In this document: in pieces, positions 47,821-59,473 of the stretch
Layout of the letters: the number at the start of each line of letters is the position of its first letter
Position numbering within the stretch: position 1 is the stretch's first letter
From: Misgurnus anguillicaudatus
Taxonomy: Eukaryota > Chordata > Actinopteri > Cypriniformes > Cobitidae
Direction of reading: 5' to 3'
Length of the DNA: 64,000 bases
Assembly (NCBI RefSeq): GCF_027580225.2
Contig: NC_073351.2
Span: 5,870,501-5,934,500, forward strand
Position numbers and translations under genes: made by a program
Notes under the pieces: model-generated
What the model saw: the letters and a program-made list of their open reading frames with translations, nothing else
Told to the model about the DNA's origin: nothing
Databases searched by the model: none

Positions 47821-48401
47821 CTTGCACCTCAGTACTTGACTGATCTATACCTTACACACTACTATCTCTTCTCAATACATTCTATTTCAGGATTGCATTT
47901 ACTTGATTTAAAAAAAATTTTGTTTATTTCTGTAATTTTATTGTGTTGTTTCTCTGTTGTTATACTTGTCTGTAAAGCGCTTTGAGAAAGCTACTTTTAA
48001 GGGCGCTATACAAAATAAATGTATTATTATTATTATTATAGCCAAAACATTATGACCACCTGCCTAATATTGTGTAGGCCCCCCTTTTGCCACCAACATA
48101 GTCCTGAGGCATGGACTCCACTAGACCTTTCTATCAGAACCAGCATTCACTTTTTCAGCAGTTTCAGCTACAGTAGCTTGTATGTTGTATTGGACCACAT
48201 GAGTCAGCCTTTGTTCCCCACATGCATTAATGAGCCTTGGCCGCCCATGACCCTGTCACCGGTTCACCACTTTCCTTTCTTAGACCAATTTTGATGGGTA
48301 CTGACCACTGCAGACCAGAAAAACCCCACAAGAGCTGCAGTTTTGGAGATGCTCTGACCCATTCGTAGCATCACAATTTGGCCTTTGTCAAAGTCGATCA
48401 G

Positions 48402-49351
48402 TAGCCTGACGTTGTCATACTCAATTCTAGTCAGAATTTGAGTCTGATACCGCTCCATTGAGCTAAAATTATGAGGCGTGTCTCAACCGAAAAATGCCTC
48501 TCCACTCAATTGGATAGACCTCTGACCAATCAGAGCAACGGAGTGTGTGACGTATGTTGAAATGTCATCTTTTGCAGCCTGACCGAACTGCTAGTTATTT
48601 CGCTACAATGATGCTAACATCATTGTAATTATACTAAGTCTGAGTTAGCGAAGGTACATCAACACCTACTATGTTTACAACATTTCATTTATATCATAAC
48701 ATTAAGTATTTACTAAGTCATACAGTAAGACTATCTCTTACCATTTGTACATTAGGTGAACTTCATCCACGACGATAGCTACCCATTACATTGGCTTGAA
48801 AAATATCGGAGCTTAGCATGTCCCTCCACTTATTCAGCAGTCACGATTCCGGGCTTCCGAAAAGAAGCTGGCAACAACCCGCTAATTATATCCATCTCGT
48901 TGTGCACGCCGAGTTGCATCGCCGTGATACCCGTTTCAGTTGCTTCTTTAACTTTGTCCTCCATAAGTGCGACCAACTTTTGCCGAATCCCGTAGGAAGG
49001 ACGGCGAAAACATAAACAAATGCCTTGATCGCGTTTCTCTGTTCCTCTTTTAAAATCAATGCTCTGTCGATATCTTTTAGAACAGACTCAATGTCAGATT
49101 CCACACATCTGAATTCTCCAGCTGCAGCCATTTCGTTGTAAACAGATTCAACACTCGCGCTCTTTGGTGACGTGGTTGATACGTTACTGTTGATCATCTG
49201 TCCATCATCGTATAAAGCCCGCCCTGACAATTTGATTCGTCGGCCAGTTTTGGGACTCGCATAGTAGCTCCTCAACGGAAAAACGCCAGACCGATCTTCC
49301 CGTTTTTCAAAATGTGGTGGGCGGGGCTAAGATCGGCTGGCACCCAGGCTA
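48402..49351. mobile_element. 'tagcctg' element carrying a RecQ-type helicase fragment
   Basis: Terminal repeats tagcctg / caggcta with a perfect 9-bp duplication gtcgatcag (48393-48401 and 49352-49360). 950 bp. The same terminus type is seen at 43788-45411. The interior encodes on the minus strand a broken helicase fragment that ends at a splice donor. Superfamily not assigned; a 9-bp duplication argues against typical hAT (8) and Tc1 (2). Confidence 0.8.
48741..49131 (-). pseudogene. RecQ-type helicase fragment (motifs I, Ia, II)
   Basis: From ATG at 49131 the frame reads MAAAGEFRC, then LKEEQRNAIKAFV and the Walker A loop VFAVLPTGFGKSW (around 48975-49025). After a shift the next frame has VALMEDKVKEATETGITAMQ, matching helicase motif Ia (L..DQV....GI.A). 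After another shift comes AIVVDEVHLMYKW at 48741-48779, a DEVH-type Walker B. The order and spacing fit the first third of a RecQ-like superfamily II helicase. The stretch ends tacaaatg|gtaaga, a good splice donor, so genomic rather than cDNA material was taken up. At least two frameshifts make it inactive. It may be a captured host exon or a relic of a helicase encoded by the autonomous transposon. Confidence 0.75.
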
Positions 49352-49476
49352 GTCGATCAGATCTTTACGCTTGCCCATTTTTCCTGCTTTTAACACATCA
49401 GCTTCACATCAAACACTTATAATGGAACCTACACAATATTAGACAGGTGGTCATAATGCTATGACTGAACGCTGTA

Positions 49477-50424
49477 TATCACCAATAGAAAATACCAGTA
49501 GTGCTCAAAATTGAAAGGGTATAATTTTAACGTTTTTTGAATTCTTCCAAAGCTTGTATGCATCTACATTTACTAATGAAATTTTTGGAGAACCTCTGTG
49601 TTGGTATTGCATTGCCAAAATGAACAGATGATATATGTAATCAGTTACAGAAAAATATCACCCTTTTAGTCTTTTGCTCATTAGAAATCCATATGGCCAG
49701 ATGGCTACACTTAAAATTTCTCTTATCATTTACTGTACTCACCCTAATGTTGTGTCAAATCTGACATTTTTTACTAAAAACAACAGGATACAGAAATTGT
49801 AAAGTATGTTAGCTGTTGTCTTTCTGTTCAGTTAAACAGAATTACTGACTGAAACACATCAAACATTTTGTTAAACATCTCCATTTGTTTTCCATTTAAC
49901 AAAAGAAGTATTGCAGATCTGTAATGACATGATTGACAAATAAAAAAAAAAGGGGGTGAACTATTGCTTTTAATAAAGATTTTGCACTAAAAACTGGAAA
50001 CACGATATTTGGAAAAAAATTCTAGCAAGAGAATTTTTAATATTACTTATTCAGGGATGTTTCCTCAATATTTTGGGAATTACTGATCAGTTGGCTGTAA
50101 AGAGATTTGCCAAGTATTAGATAAAATCTCTGCTGAACTTTGTTCTTGAGGAACAAAACCAAATAAGATGTGATAAAACCGTACATAGGACAGTGGTCGA
50201 CTGTCCTCCACATGCTTGATGCCACTAAAGTCTTTGATAATTTGGAATGGAATTCTTTATTTAAAGGGATATCATTATGAAAGATATTTGGAGATAAAAG
50301 AGCGTGATGTACAATGAAAACAGACTTTCAGAATTCAGAACAGTTTCAGGACTTTAAAATCCACTTTTAAACGTCAGAAATAAATGCATTGGTGACCATC
50401 CACATTAACATGTCAATAAAGCCT
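49477..50424. other. Unassigned, weak MITE traces
   Basis: 49742-49975 ends ggggtgaactattgctttta and has the feel of a degraded relative of the 59474 element. Otherwise nothing. Confidence 0.3.
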
Positions 50425-50815
50425 CTAAAAAAATGCTGGGTTATTTTAGCCCAGCATTGGGTCAAAGGACAAATCCAAACCACTGAATTACAATTTCCTT
50501 ATGCCCGGATGTTTTACCCCAAAATTGCAGGTGTTCAATATTTCCTAATCATGTTCCGGCATTCGCGATTGCGTTTCGTCCGTTCGCATTGCCACTGTTC
50601 CTGAATGCCTTTGCGAAAAGGACCCTTTGGGGATTTAAAAAGGGCACATTGGGCAAAGGGGCAGGGACTCAAGCATCCTTCACCAACCCCCACCCCCGCA
50701 TGTGCCTGCTTATTTTAACCCATTGTTGGGTCAAATTTAAACAATTTTCTGGGTTCATTTAACCAAAATCGCTTGTCTAATTTTGACCTGGGCTGAAAAA
50801 TACAGAGATTATTTT
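50425..50815. mobile_element. Degenerate palindromic MITE (CACTA-like relative)
   Basis: aaatgctgggttattttagccc on the left; acccattgttgggtcaaatttaa and gacctgggctga on the right. The middle (50545-50700) is foreign and includes aggaccctttggggatttaa, which recurs at 54926. Confidence 0.5.
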
Positions 50816-51625
50816 TGTAGTTTATTAGAAAATCAGAAATGTGCTCTATTCAGTTTAGGTAAAGTAATTAGGGCAAAGCTTGATGTTATTTTTGTTTGGG
50901 TTGTTCTAGCCTCTATGTATTGTATATTTTGCTAACTGGCTGGTATTAAAACATGGGGAAGTTAAAAATTACAATCAACGCAGGAGCAAACTTGCAAATT
51001 AGCGTGAGAGTGCACGAACAAAGCAATTGTTACTCAATTAATATGTAGCAAAGTGTTTCTTATATTTTTATTTGAAATGTAAGTGCCAGAGAGAGCGGGA
51101 AAGAGAGAGAGAGACTGAAAATTTGTCATGAAAAAAATTTAAATGTGACTTTTAGCACCAAAACTTTACTGCAATAAGTAGTGATCACAGGGAAAATGTA
51201 ATTATTAAAAATGTATGATAATGACCCTTGTATTTTACAAAATTATTAGGAATTGGATAGGGACTATAGGTTTATTTAATATACATATATCCACAGACAA
51301 TAATTATTACTCACAATTTAGTTGCCCATCCTGGGAATTATATTTTTAAATGATATAGGGGGACCAAACAATTTTGTCCACTCTCTATTGATATTTAATT
51401 TTCCCCTGGAGCCATTAGCTTGTAAGAGTACAGTAGAGCAAAAGAAAATATTATTGGGGGATTAATTTATCTTTATATGGAGTAGGCATTATTCTTTTAT
51501 TGTTATAGGTCTCTTAAAACTACAGATTAAAGATGAGATTAGCTATGTGTCTGGTTATAAAATCAATTTTCAGAACATTATACATACAGGAATAACAGCT
51601 ACTAAGGGCAACTGGTGTCAGCTGT
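50816..51625. other. Unassigned AT-rich stretch
   Basis: Nothing recognisable. Confidence 0.3.
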
Positions 51626-51629
51626 AAAT

Positions 51630-52627
51630 GAAGAGTTTGGTTCCAAAACGCAATAAATCCATTTTGACAAATTTTGGTAAAAACGTGTTTTCTATACCAA
51701 GAAAGTGACAAGATGAAAACAACTATTTTCTGTTACAAACTTTCACACAGCATCTTTAGGTTATAAAAACATAAAAAATTCAAATCCATAAGTTGATTTT
51801 CAAAGATTTATTATAAAAACGGATTATTTTTTCCACAAAATGCAATAAATCCATGACAAGTTTTTATTCAAAATGCTATAAATCTATTGAATCAATAGCC
51901 TATATAAATGTGCATTCATCTTTGCCATGTTATATTCATTTAGTTGACTAGTTGTACACACTAATTAAAAATATAAACATTAATGTTATTAATCAAAACA
52001 CTTACTTTGTCATATTAAGAACCCTGTCATTGCGGTTACTTGACGTCTTCGCTTAACGTCTTTCACAGCGATCAGCTGTAAAATGTTTCTGGTCCTGCTC
52101 GATTTTCGTTGACTTTGAGTAAAATTATGGAAAGTTTTTCATAAGATCCCCTGGGGTCAATGTGTTAGCATGAGAAGCTTGATGCTGTCAGGAGAACAAG
52201 CACCCGCCTCCCGAGTGCCTCACAGGGAAATTATTAGATGTTGATGGCTTACGTTTCTTTCCCATCACAGAAAACCATCACAGGTTTATCAATGCAATTA
52301 AAGTATTATTTTGTTTTGTTTGTTGATCACAAAGTACAAAGTAGATGAGGAAAACTAGGACTCCATGTACTCACAAGCCGCCATGTTTGTTTACATTGCG
52401 TGAATGGTGCGCTGTGGGATTTATTGCGTTCTGTAAAAAAGTGGGAGTGGCGTTTATCGCATTTTGGGAAAAAAGGGAGAAAAGATGACAGAATAACACG
52501 GCGGATATTGGATTTTGCGTAAAATTAAGAATTTACTTTTAACTACTGATCTGATATAATGCTGATTTTGGCAGTAACTCATTTTTTTCAAAAATGGCGT
52601 TTATTGCGTTTTGGAACCAAACTCTTC
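51630..52627. mobile_element. Long-TIR element 'gaagagtttggtt' (copy 2, inverted)
   Basis: 998 bp, ends gaagagtttggttccaaaac and complement, flanked by aaat (51626-51629 and 52628-52631). Colinear in reverse with 5747-6943 but without the nested 346-bp element. Its conserved interior on the minus strand includes atggcggcttgtgagtac (starting at 52384) and atgggaaagaaacgtaagcc (near 52270). No intact frame. Confidence 0.9.
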
Positions 52628-52631
52628 AAAT

Positions 52632-53476
52632 ATAGAAATAAAAGCCAGCTTAGTTTGAACTATGGAAGATTTTTTAGCCAATTTAAAAGTTATTAATTAA
52701 ATTATAAAATAAAAAATAAAATGGCAAAATATGTCCCAAATATGAAAATTAAATGATAAAATAAAAATTAAAACATTAAATTAAATTATTTCATTTTCAA
52801 GGTGAAAATGCATCTATCATGCTAAATTGCAAAATAAAATGCAATTGATGATTTGACATTTCATTTTTTATACAATCTCTAGGCAAGACTGCCAATATTA
52901 AAAATTAACCTCTTAAAATTCCAGTGTACCGTGGGAGGAAACATCATCAGATACAACAACTCTAAAATAAAAAGCTAAACATCTCACATCTTTGGAAAGC
53001 TGAAATTCTTGTTACCTGAGTGCAAGGAATTTACGTCAACTTAACATGTCCATGCGGCAATATACTTTCACGACATACTTATTGTTTTAGACACATAACA
53101 TTGTAATATATAATCGTGTGTTTTATTTACTATTATTATTATAGTATTATTAATTTGACAGCAACATTATATTGTCCTAAAGTGTATTCCCACCGTGTAC
53201 CACTTGCAGAAACGCTGCATCCGTGGGGGCGCCATTGTTGTTTTGTATGGTTTCGCGTGTGACATCAGAGCTCGGAACTGGGAGTACATCGATCTTGTAC
53301 GAGTTCATGGGTGGGAAGTCACGGGTTTGACTGCTGTTCCAGTGCACTTTTTACAGGTAGAAGGTTGGAAAAACACGTGTTACAGGATGCCGCGTCTTGC
53401 TGTCCCGGTGAAATGCGCATCTTTCTCTGTGTCTAAACACTCATGCATGGAGCTGAGCAGTGAGCAACATTTAGAC
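52632..53476. other. Unassigned; CpG-containing block at 53190-53400
   Basis: A 123-residue plus-strand frame (53195-53566) crosses this block and runs into the hAT MITE, so it is probably not a gene. The block itself may be repeat-derived. Confidence 0.3.
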
Positions 53477-53660
53477 CAGGGTTCCCCAAATCTTACCCTG
53501 GAGGACCGAAGCAATATAGAGTTTAGGTCCAACTCTAATCAAACTTACCCACCTGTGATTTTCTAGTGATCATGAAGACCTTGCTCAGGTGTGTTTGATC
53601 AGGGTTGGAGCTAAAATCTGCAGTGCTCCGGCCCTCCAGGGTAACATTTGGGGAACCTTG
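53477..53660. mobile_element. hAT-type MITE 'cagggttccccaa...accctggagg'
   Basis: 184 bp. Ends cagggttccccaaatcttac / gtaacatttggggaaccttg; inner arms tccaactctaatcaaac / gtttgatcagggttgga. Duplication atttagac (53469-53476) versus gtttagac (53661-53668), 7 of 8 matching. Relative at 22541-22711. Confidence 0.85.
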
Positions 53661-54153
53661 GTTTAGACCGTACAAGCTGATGCGTGAATGAGATTCACAT
53701 GCATTGTTTCCATTTCAAAGGTGGAACCAACACTAAAGAGTGGCTGGTCCACTATTATGTTATGTCATATTAAACAAGCAATCGAGTTGTAATCAATGTG
53801 TTTTTTTGGAAGAATTGAATAATCCGTCTAATGGAACAGAACCGACTAAATATTCAATAGGCAAACAGAGGAAATGACACTTATTATCTCCAGCAGGTTT
53901 GCATTGATCAGCAGGGTGTTTTGTGTATGATTGCGTGTGGACGTGCATCTTTGTGTCTCTGCATCTGTGTATCCTATATGAAAAAATCTGCGGCTTACCT
54001 GCCGCTGGCTTGCTCCTGTCTGACATGATACAATGCACAAATACGGAGGTTAATATAAACATCAATTATTAATATATCTATAAAAAATCTTCTTCCTAGA
54101 GGAACAGAGGAAGAGAGACAGAATTGATCAAGACTTTGATATCAACAGGGACT
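53661..54153. other. Unassigned non-coding stretch
   Basis: Nothing recognisable. Confidence 0.3.
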
Positions 54154-54159
54154 GTAGTC

Positions 54160-54300
54160 TTTTTTTTTTCTTTTTTTTGAGGCAGTAATATGGTTTTATT
54201 GAACAGAAGGCTCTTCCCTTCTGGGCGGTCTCTCCTCCCGCAGGCGGACTCATCTGGTTCAATCTTATCAAGCGCTTTCAATACAGCTCTGTATGAAAGT
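54160..54300 (-). pseudogene. Possible retroposed transcript end with poly(A)
   Basis: Read on the minus strand, a stretch from about 54300 shows DKIEPDESACGRRDRPEGKS (54219-54278) in an open frame. An aataaa signal follows at 54200-54195, and an A-rich run begins about 15 bp later (54179-54161). A genomic poly(A) directly after a polyadenylation signal is the mark of a retrocopy or SINE. I do not recognise the parent. No target-site duplication could be identified. It may also be chance. Confidence 0.35.
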
Positions 54301-57300
54301 TTCCAGACTCACTGTGTTTTATCTTTTTTCACTAGAGAATAGCACTTAGATATAACAAACATGACAAAGGAAAACTTATATCTTATGGTGAATTTTAACT
54401 AAAGCGTTGGCCAGGTAGCAAGCAAGAATGGTACTGAAATCGCAGGTTCAAATCTATCTTTTATGATCTCATTAGCCTCGTACACATTGCATAAATTCAG
54501 TTGTCACTTCACCTTTTAGTGCTTATTCTCTTATGTGCTGTTCTCTACACACACACTTTAGTAATTTACGGGACTGACAACCGCATTTTACAACCGAATT
54601 AACTCATGCAAATTGCAGGTAGTGACAACCACATTTACATAAACTCTGCATAGTGTGAACATATAACCCAACTGAACAACTAGTTGTTAATGTAGTATTT
54701 AAACGTGCATGACATGACAGGTCTTTCCTCTGAAAAAATAAATGCCTAGAAAGGGAAATTTTTTTCTGTATGTGCGGTGCAGAAAATGACAGAGGCACGA
54801 GCGTTTGCTGACTAGTGTTGTCAGATCTTCTATGAAGAAAAAAGCAAAATCCAATAACAAACCAAAATAAATCCAAATGCTTTACCTCAAATATCTGGAC
54901 GAGCACCTTCTCACTTTAATAAAGGACCCTTTGGGGATTTAAAAAGGGCACTAGGTAAAATCCTGGTGGTCTGTGTGGTTGCACCGATTATCATATTTTC
55001 CTGTGGTGTGCGATTATCAGATTTTCCTGCGGTGTGCGGTGCGTTAAGAGCGCCTGAATTTGCTTGGAAGCCATCGGGGGCGATCCGATCGCAAATCGTA
55101 AATATTCAACATGATACCCAATCACAAAGCGCCCAGATGAAAGATAAAACCATAACAACTGCATAGTCCAAAGTGAGATGGACATCAGAGATGTTAAAAA
55201 GCAGTCCATTGTAATAAAGACATTCCTTTATACCCGTTAATTGCCATGTTTTTTAATATGAAGTCACGTTTGGATGCGAGAAAGTTTCTCAGCTGAAACT
55301 CGCGTTGTTTGTGAAGTTAATCTGATGGTGCGCGGTGTGCTGTCATGACTACATAGCGTCAGTCTACACACTATAGGAACAAACGTGTTAAATCGTCTAT
55401 TTTTTCATCATGTTTGTGGTCCCTCACATTTTGAACATCTAATAAGATAAAAAAATCTTTTGGTGTGTACCCGGCTATAAACGGTTAAGCACCATAACGA
55501 CATGTAAGTACAAAAAAAGGACCTGGAAACACTGCAAGACAGTACTGAGAGAAGCAGCCTCACAAATGCGTACAACACACAACATAACGTTGTAATATTA
55601 TGTAATATTATTTTCTTCAAAGCCATGAACGATAACCACGCGAGATAGCAGGGCATTGCTATGGTTACCTCTGTGTCAATCATTTTCGGGAGTCTTGTTC
55701 CGTACAGACATGAAATGATCTTTTAAGGAATTCCCTCCCACATTTAATGGGGCAATGAATCTGTCGATTTTATTGTTTTATACTGTTGTCTGAGGTCTAC
55801 TTATGATGTTCGCGTGGTTTTTACATTCAAAACATCAAAAGCAATAAGTAATAGGCTATTTTGTAACATGGACTAGTGGCTCTCTGGAGAAATGGTTCGT
55901 TTGAAGGGACGGGCTGCATTGAAGACCTGGACGTAAACACCCACTGCTATGATTGGACAGCTTCATTCCCTGTCATTACACGTGGGGAAATGTTTTAAAA
56001 AACATTAATGTGTAAATATAGCAGCCGAACACAAATATGTTTGAGCCACAAAAATATTCTGGGTGCTAAAGTTGATACACATAAATGACAATACGTATAG
56101 TAAAGTACAAACAAAACTTTAAACTCGACGTGACTAAATTACTGTATACAACACAGTAAGCGTGCATCAGAATATAAACCGTGGCTGATAAGTTCTTATC
56201 AATAACTTAGTATATTTCTATTGTGCTTGTGAGGTTGCTCTTACATACACGTAACGTTACATACCACAGTTATATGATAAAAAAAGCTTTGTTGAGTGTT
56301 GGACCTTTCAAATGCAACCTGCCTAAATTAACGTATACAACACAGTAAGCGGGCATCATAATCTAAATTGCAGCTATATTACAGTCGTATTGGTAAGTGT
56401 TGCACCTTTATTAATCGTTTAATGTTTTTAGTAAATTAAAACAGTCAAATATACGTGTTTAGATACTGATGTTAAAACAGGACATATCAAGCGATCTCTT
56501 ACTAAGCAATAGTAAAACGTAGTAGCTTAAATAAAGTAAAGTGAATCCGCGATACACAAAGTAAACAAACACTCTCCACGCGAGCTGGAACTTCTTTAAA
56601 AACAAACTTTAATCAGGCATTCCTAATGTTATGTTCCGAGCTTCCGAGTTAAGGTTATACAGCGTCTGTGTTTTCCCAGATGGTTCTTCAACAACCGAAC
56701 ACTCAGTTGGGTAATGTACTCATAATAGATCACAGCGTCAAAATAAAAGTCTCTCAGGAAAAATGTATTTAAAAGTAACTGCATGGTTTGTTTTACCCCT
56801 GGCCCACACGTGTGACACGAAGCTGTGGGCGGGGCTACAAAAGTGGTCGTTGTATTTGGGTTTGGGGAGGTGTTTTAATTCTACTCATATTTCGGCACAG
56901 TCCTGAAAAGACCATTTTCCTGGCTTGTTGCCAAAAACTGTTATATTTCAGTAGCATGGATGTTTTCAGTTTTGAAACTTGCAGGATGTTTATTTAAGTA
57001 TGATAACCTCTTATATGACAATTCAAATTGATTGTTTGATTCACCGCTCATTTAACTGCAGTTGTCACTTCCGAAAGTTCGCAGTGTGTACGCGGCCATC
57101 ATTAATCATTTTTTTTGACAATAATAAAATGAGCTCATCCTTGAGTTTCTAATATCTAGATCAAACTTGGTTCACTTCTTGTAAGTGACTTCGATTTTTT
57201 TCTTGTATCATGTTTTTCCAAGCAATGTTTTTTATAAACCTTGATAGTCTAAAAGTAACGGTAAACCTCTTCTGCGATTGGAGATGACATTTATGTCACA

Positions 57301-57774
57301 CATGCGTGTGGAGTTTAAATCTCTAACTTCAAGTATAAGAAATTGTCATAAAGGTTGTGTGGTTTAGCTGTTCAACCAATAGACTCGCAGCCTGACCCAA
57401 AACCAATCTAAATCTATTGAAATGGTCCAGCCAGTTAGTAAGACCAGCTATAATTTGTTAAAGGTGATTTAAGATGGACTTGCAGCACAAACGGTAACAT
57501 GCATGATTATCATCACCTTAAATGATCTTCGTCGTTATATTTACGTCACATTTACATCTGCCCATTTCTCATTACGATCCACTGATTTGACGCCAATTAG
57601 CCTGTTAGCCGCTAATGCCCCTCAGATTTATCTAATGAGAGACACACCTTCAATATGCACAAGACCTCCAGCAAAAACTCCAAAGCCGACAATAACAGAT
57701 GACACACACCAATTAAGTGCGTAGGATATTCCTGAATCTGACATCAATCAGAAAGACACACCCAAACTACATTT

Positions 57775-57776
<2 letters not shown>
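54301..57776. other. Unassigned, some repeat-like blocks
   Basis: 54985-55110 has a doubled cgattatca(g/t)attttcctg(c/t)ggtgtg motif and CpG-rich text (atcgggggcgatccgatcgc) typical of transposon interiors. gtatacaacacagtaagcg(t/g)gcatca is duplicated at 56143 and 56331, so two diverged direct copies of about 60-100 bp are present. 56800-56860 is GC-richer (gtgggcggggctac). No exon recognised. Confidence 0.35.

Positions 57777-57826
<50 letters not shown>
57777..57826. repeat. (CA)n microsatellite
   Basis: About 25 uninterrupted CA units. Confidence 0.98.
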
Positions 57827-57828
<2 letters not shown>

Positions 57829-58632
57829 ATAATGAAGTTAAGATGCCTGAAAGCAACTTTATGAATGAGTCATTATTGTCATTTCCTGGAAATCCATCGT
57901 GGAGATCAAAGCTTGCTGGCAGGGTGGGGCCAGGCTGCATTAATTCACATGTATAATGCATGTCATAGTGCCTGGATGTGATGGTAGCATATGGCCATAA
58001 TGAGACTGTGAGTCCGCAGAACAGCGGGAGACATTAACCACAAGTTCCTCTCAGGAACAATGAGTGTTTGGCAGTACCAGCGGTACCAACTGCACATGCA
58101 CAGACCCCGCCTGTAAGCATCTTGATGAGGATCCAAGCTTACAAACACAAAACATCTATCATTTAATGAACCGTAAAACAGAACCAAGCCTTCAAAGATG
58201 CTGCATTCACATAAAGACTGCGACAGTGACCACGCACACTTTTAGATATTTTTAATGTTCATTCTTCATTTTAAAAGACAAGGCAACCATCTCTGAGATT
58301 AATTACCACTCAACCTTTGATAAAAGTATTTGAAAATGTGAGGAAAAGACAATAGTAAAGAATGTGTGCTTAAATTTTGTTATTAGGGTTTATTATTTAT
58401 TTATTAGGGTTTTATGCTTAAAATAATTGGTCATACATGGCTAAAGGAAAATCCGTTCGGCACAGGTAGATTTCTGCACAATACCTCGATATCGTCTTAC
58501 ATATTACTGGCTTTCTATCATGTGTTTATGTCTCCACTTGTAAAAGATAAACATCATGATGCAGACACATAAAGTAATATCTGCTATCAACTCGTGCAAT
58601 TGACGGAGAAACTGGGGGAAAAAAATAAATTC
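57827..58632. other. Unassigned non-coding stretch
   Basis: Nothing recognisable. Confidence 0.3.
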
Positions 58633-58789
58633 TTACGAATGTTATGAGGTGGGTTTTTTTACGACCACGTTGGTACGTTTTTGTATGATCTGCCTTTGCC
58701 CCTTGTGACTTTGGTGTTAGGGGTGGGGTTTAGTTATTGCTTATTATGATGATCATACATTTTTGCACGATTCATATGAATTTACCAAC
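58633..58789. repeat. Fragment of the 'ttcgtatgaatt' repeat family
   Basis: gatctgcctttgccccttgtg, gtgttaggggtggggtt and cgattcatatgaatttacc match the family seen at 13896 and, inverted, at 33067. Confidence 0.7.
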
Positions 58790-59473
58790 TCTCGCCGGCT
58801 TTTTGAATGATTGACTAGGTGGACTATAAGCGGTGACGTCAAAATCATCAAAAACTGAAGCATTGTGAAATGCCTTTCACGTCACTATGAAGACGCTGAA
58901 GTGACGTTCGGCCACAATAGACATTTGGGGGGGGGGGCATTCAATAATAATTTCCACCCGAATATTTTATGTTTTAATATGCATAAATATAGTCCTAAAT
59001 GTTTTGCCCCCCCAATGCTCAACGTGTGGTTACAGTCTTGACGACCTAGAAATACCATTGCTAACCACAGGCATAATTTTCTGTGGAAAAAAGCTATTTG
59101 AAGTTACTTCTTCAAAGTAAAAAATTATAAAATATATATATATACTTGTCTTCTACAAACATGCAAAGAATTAAATGTGTTGTTATTTTACACCTAAGCC
59201 AAACAACTGAAAGTACTACTCTGGACATCCAAAAGTGATGCTTAAGGAGGGAATACCTTATGCGCCAAAAACCCAGGGTACCACTAGCGTCTTCCTAGTG
59301 ACGTAAAAAGCATGTCACAATGCTTTGGTTTTGGCACCTTAAAGAGTAAGAATATTGGCAGTTTATTGATTTGCATGTAAACGCATAAAGCCGGTTTCTA
59401 TGATAAGGTGAGGTTATTTTGTGCATGTAGACCGACTCATATGAACAAAACAGTTCAATGTAAACCTGCTTAC
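58790..59473. other. Unassigned, poly(G) tract
   Basis: A run of G at 58929-58938 (mirrored by gcccccccaatg at 59006-59017); otherwise nothing. Confidence 0.35.

Larger units (their letters stand above)
46523..48039 (+). mobile_element. 5'-truncated L2-type LINE, interrupted by a MITE
   Basis: Reverse transcriptase remnants are followed by the diagnostic L2 3' end: gtaaagcgctttgagaaagc, then gggcgctatacaaaataaat and a (tta)n tail at 48021-48039. Interrupted at 46873-47303 by the agcccgg MITE. The 3' end abuts a Tc1-like element directly. Confidence 0.9.
48135..49385 (-). pseudogene. Tc1-like transposase, N-terminal DNA-binding part
   Basis: Reads from the ATG at 49385 (minus strand). The first codons (MGKRKDLID) lie at 49361-49385, then a 950-bp insertion intervenes, and the frame resumes at 48401 with DFDKGQIVMLRMGQSISKTA, ALVG and a WSAVVSTHQNW segment. 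This is the helix-turn-helix paired-like domain expected at the N-terminus of Tc1/mariner transposases. A stop follows at KGKW, and more distant codons (about 48140-48260, RPRLINACGEQ-like) persist in a shifted frame. The DDE catalytic domain is gone. Removing the insertion with one 9-bp duplication restores the same frame. Confidence 0.8.
48040..49476 (-). mobile_element. Internally deleted Tc1-like transposon, interrupted
   Basis: Terminal arms catagcattatgaccacctg (right, complemented) and aaaacattatgaccacctg (left); the right outer end reads through gaacgctgta to ta at 49478. The left tip is missing and merges with the L2 tail. Only the first part of the transposase is left. The catalytic part is deleted between about 48120 and 48135. 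Interrupted by the element at 48402-49351. Confidence 0.8.

Noticed and set aside
53195..53566. 123-residue open frame
   Set aside because: It runs into the hAT-type MITE at 53477 and lacks family motifs; part of the region itself looks repeat-derived.
57773..57961. Frame with a long VCVCVC run
   Set aside because: Translation of the (CA)n microsatellite.
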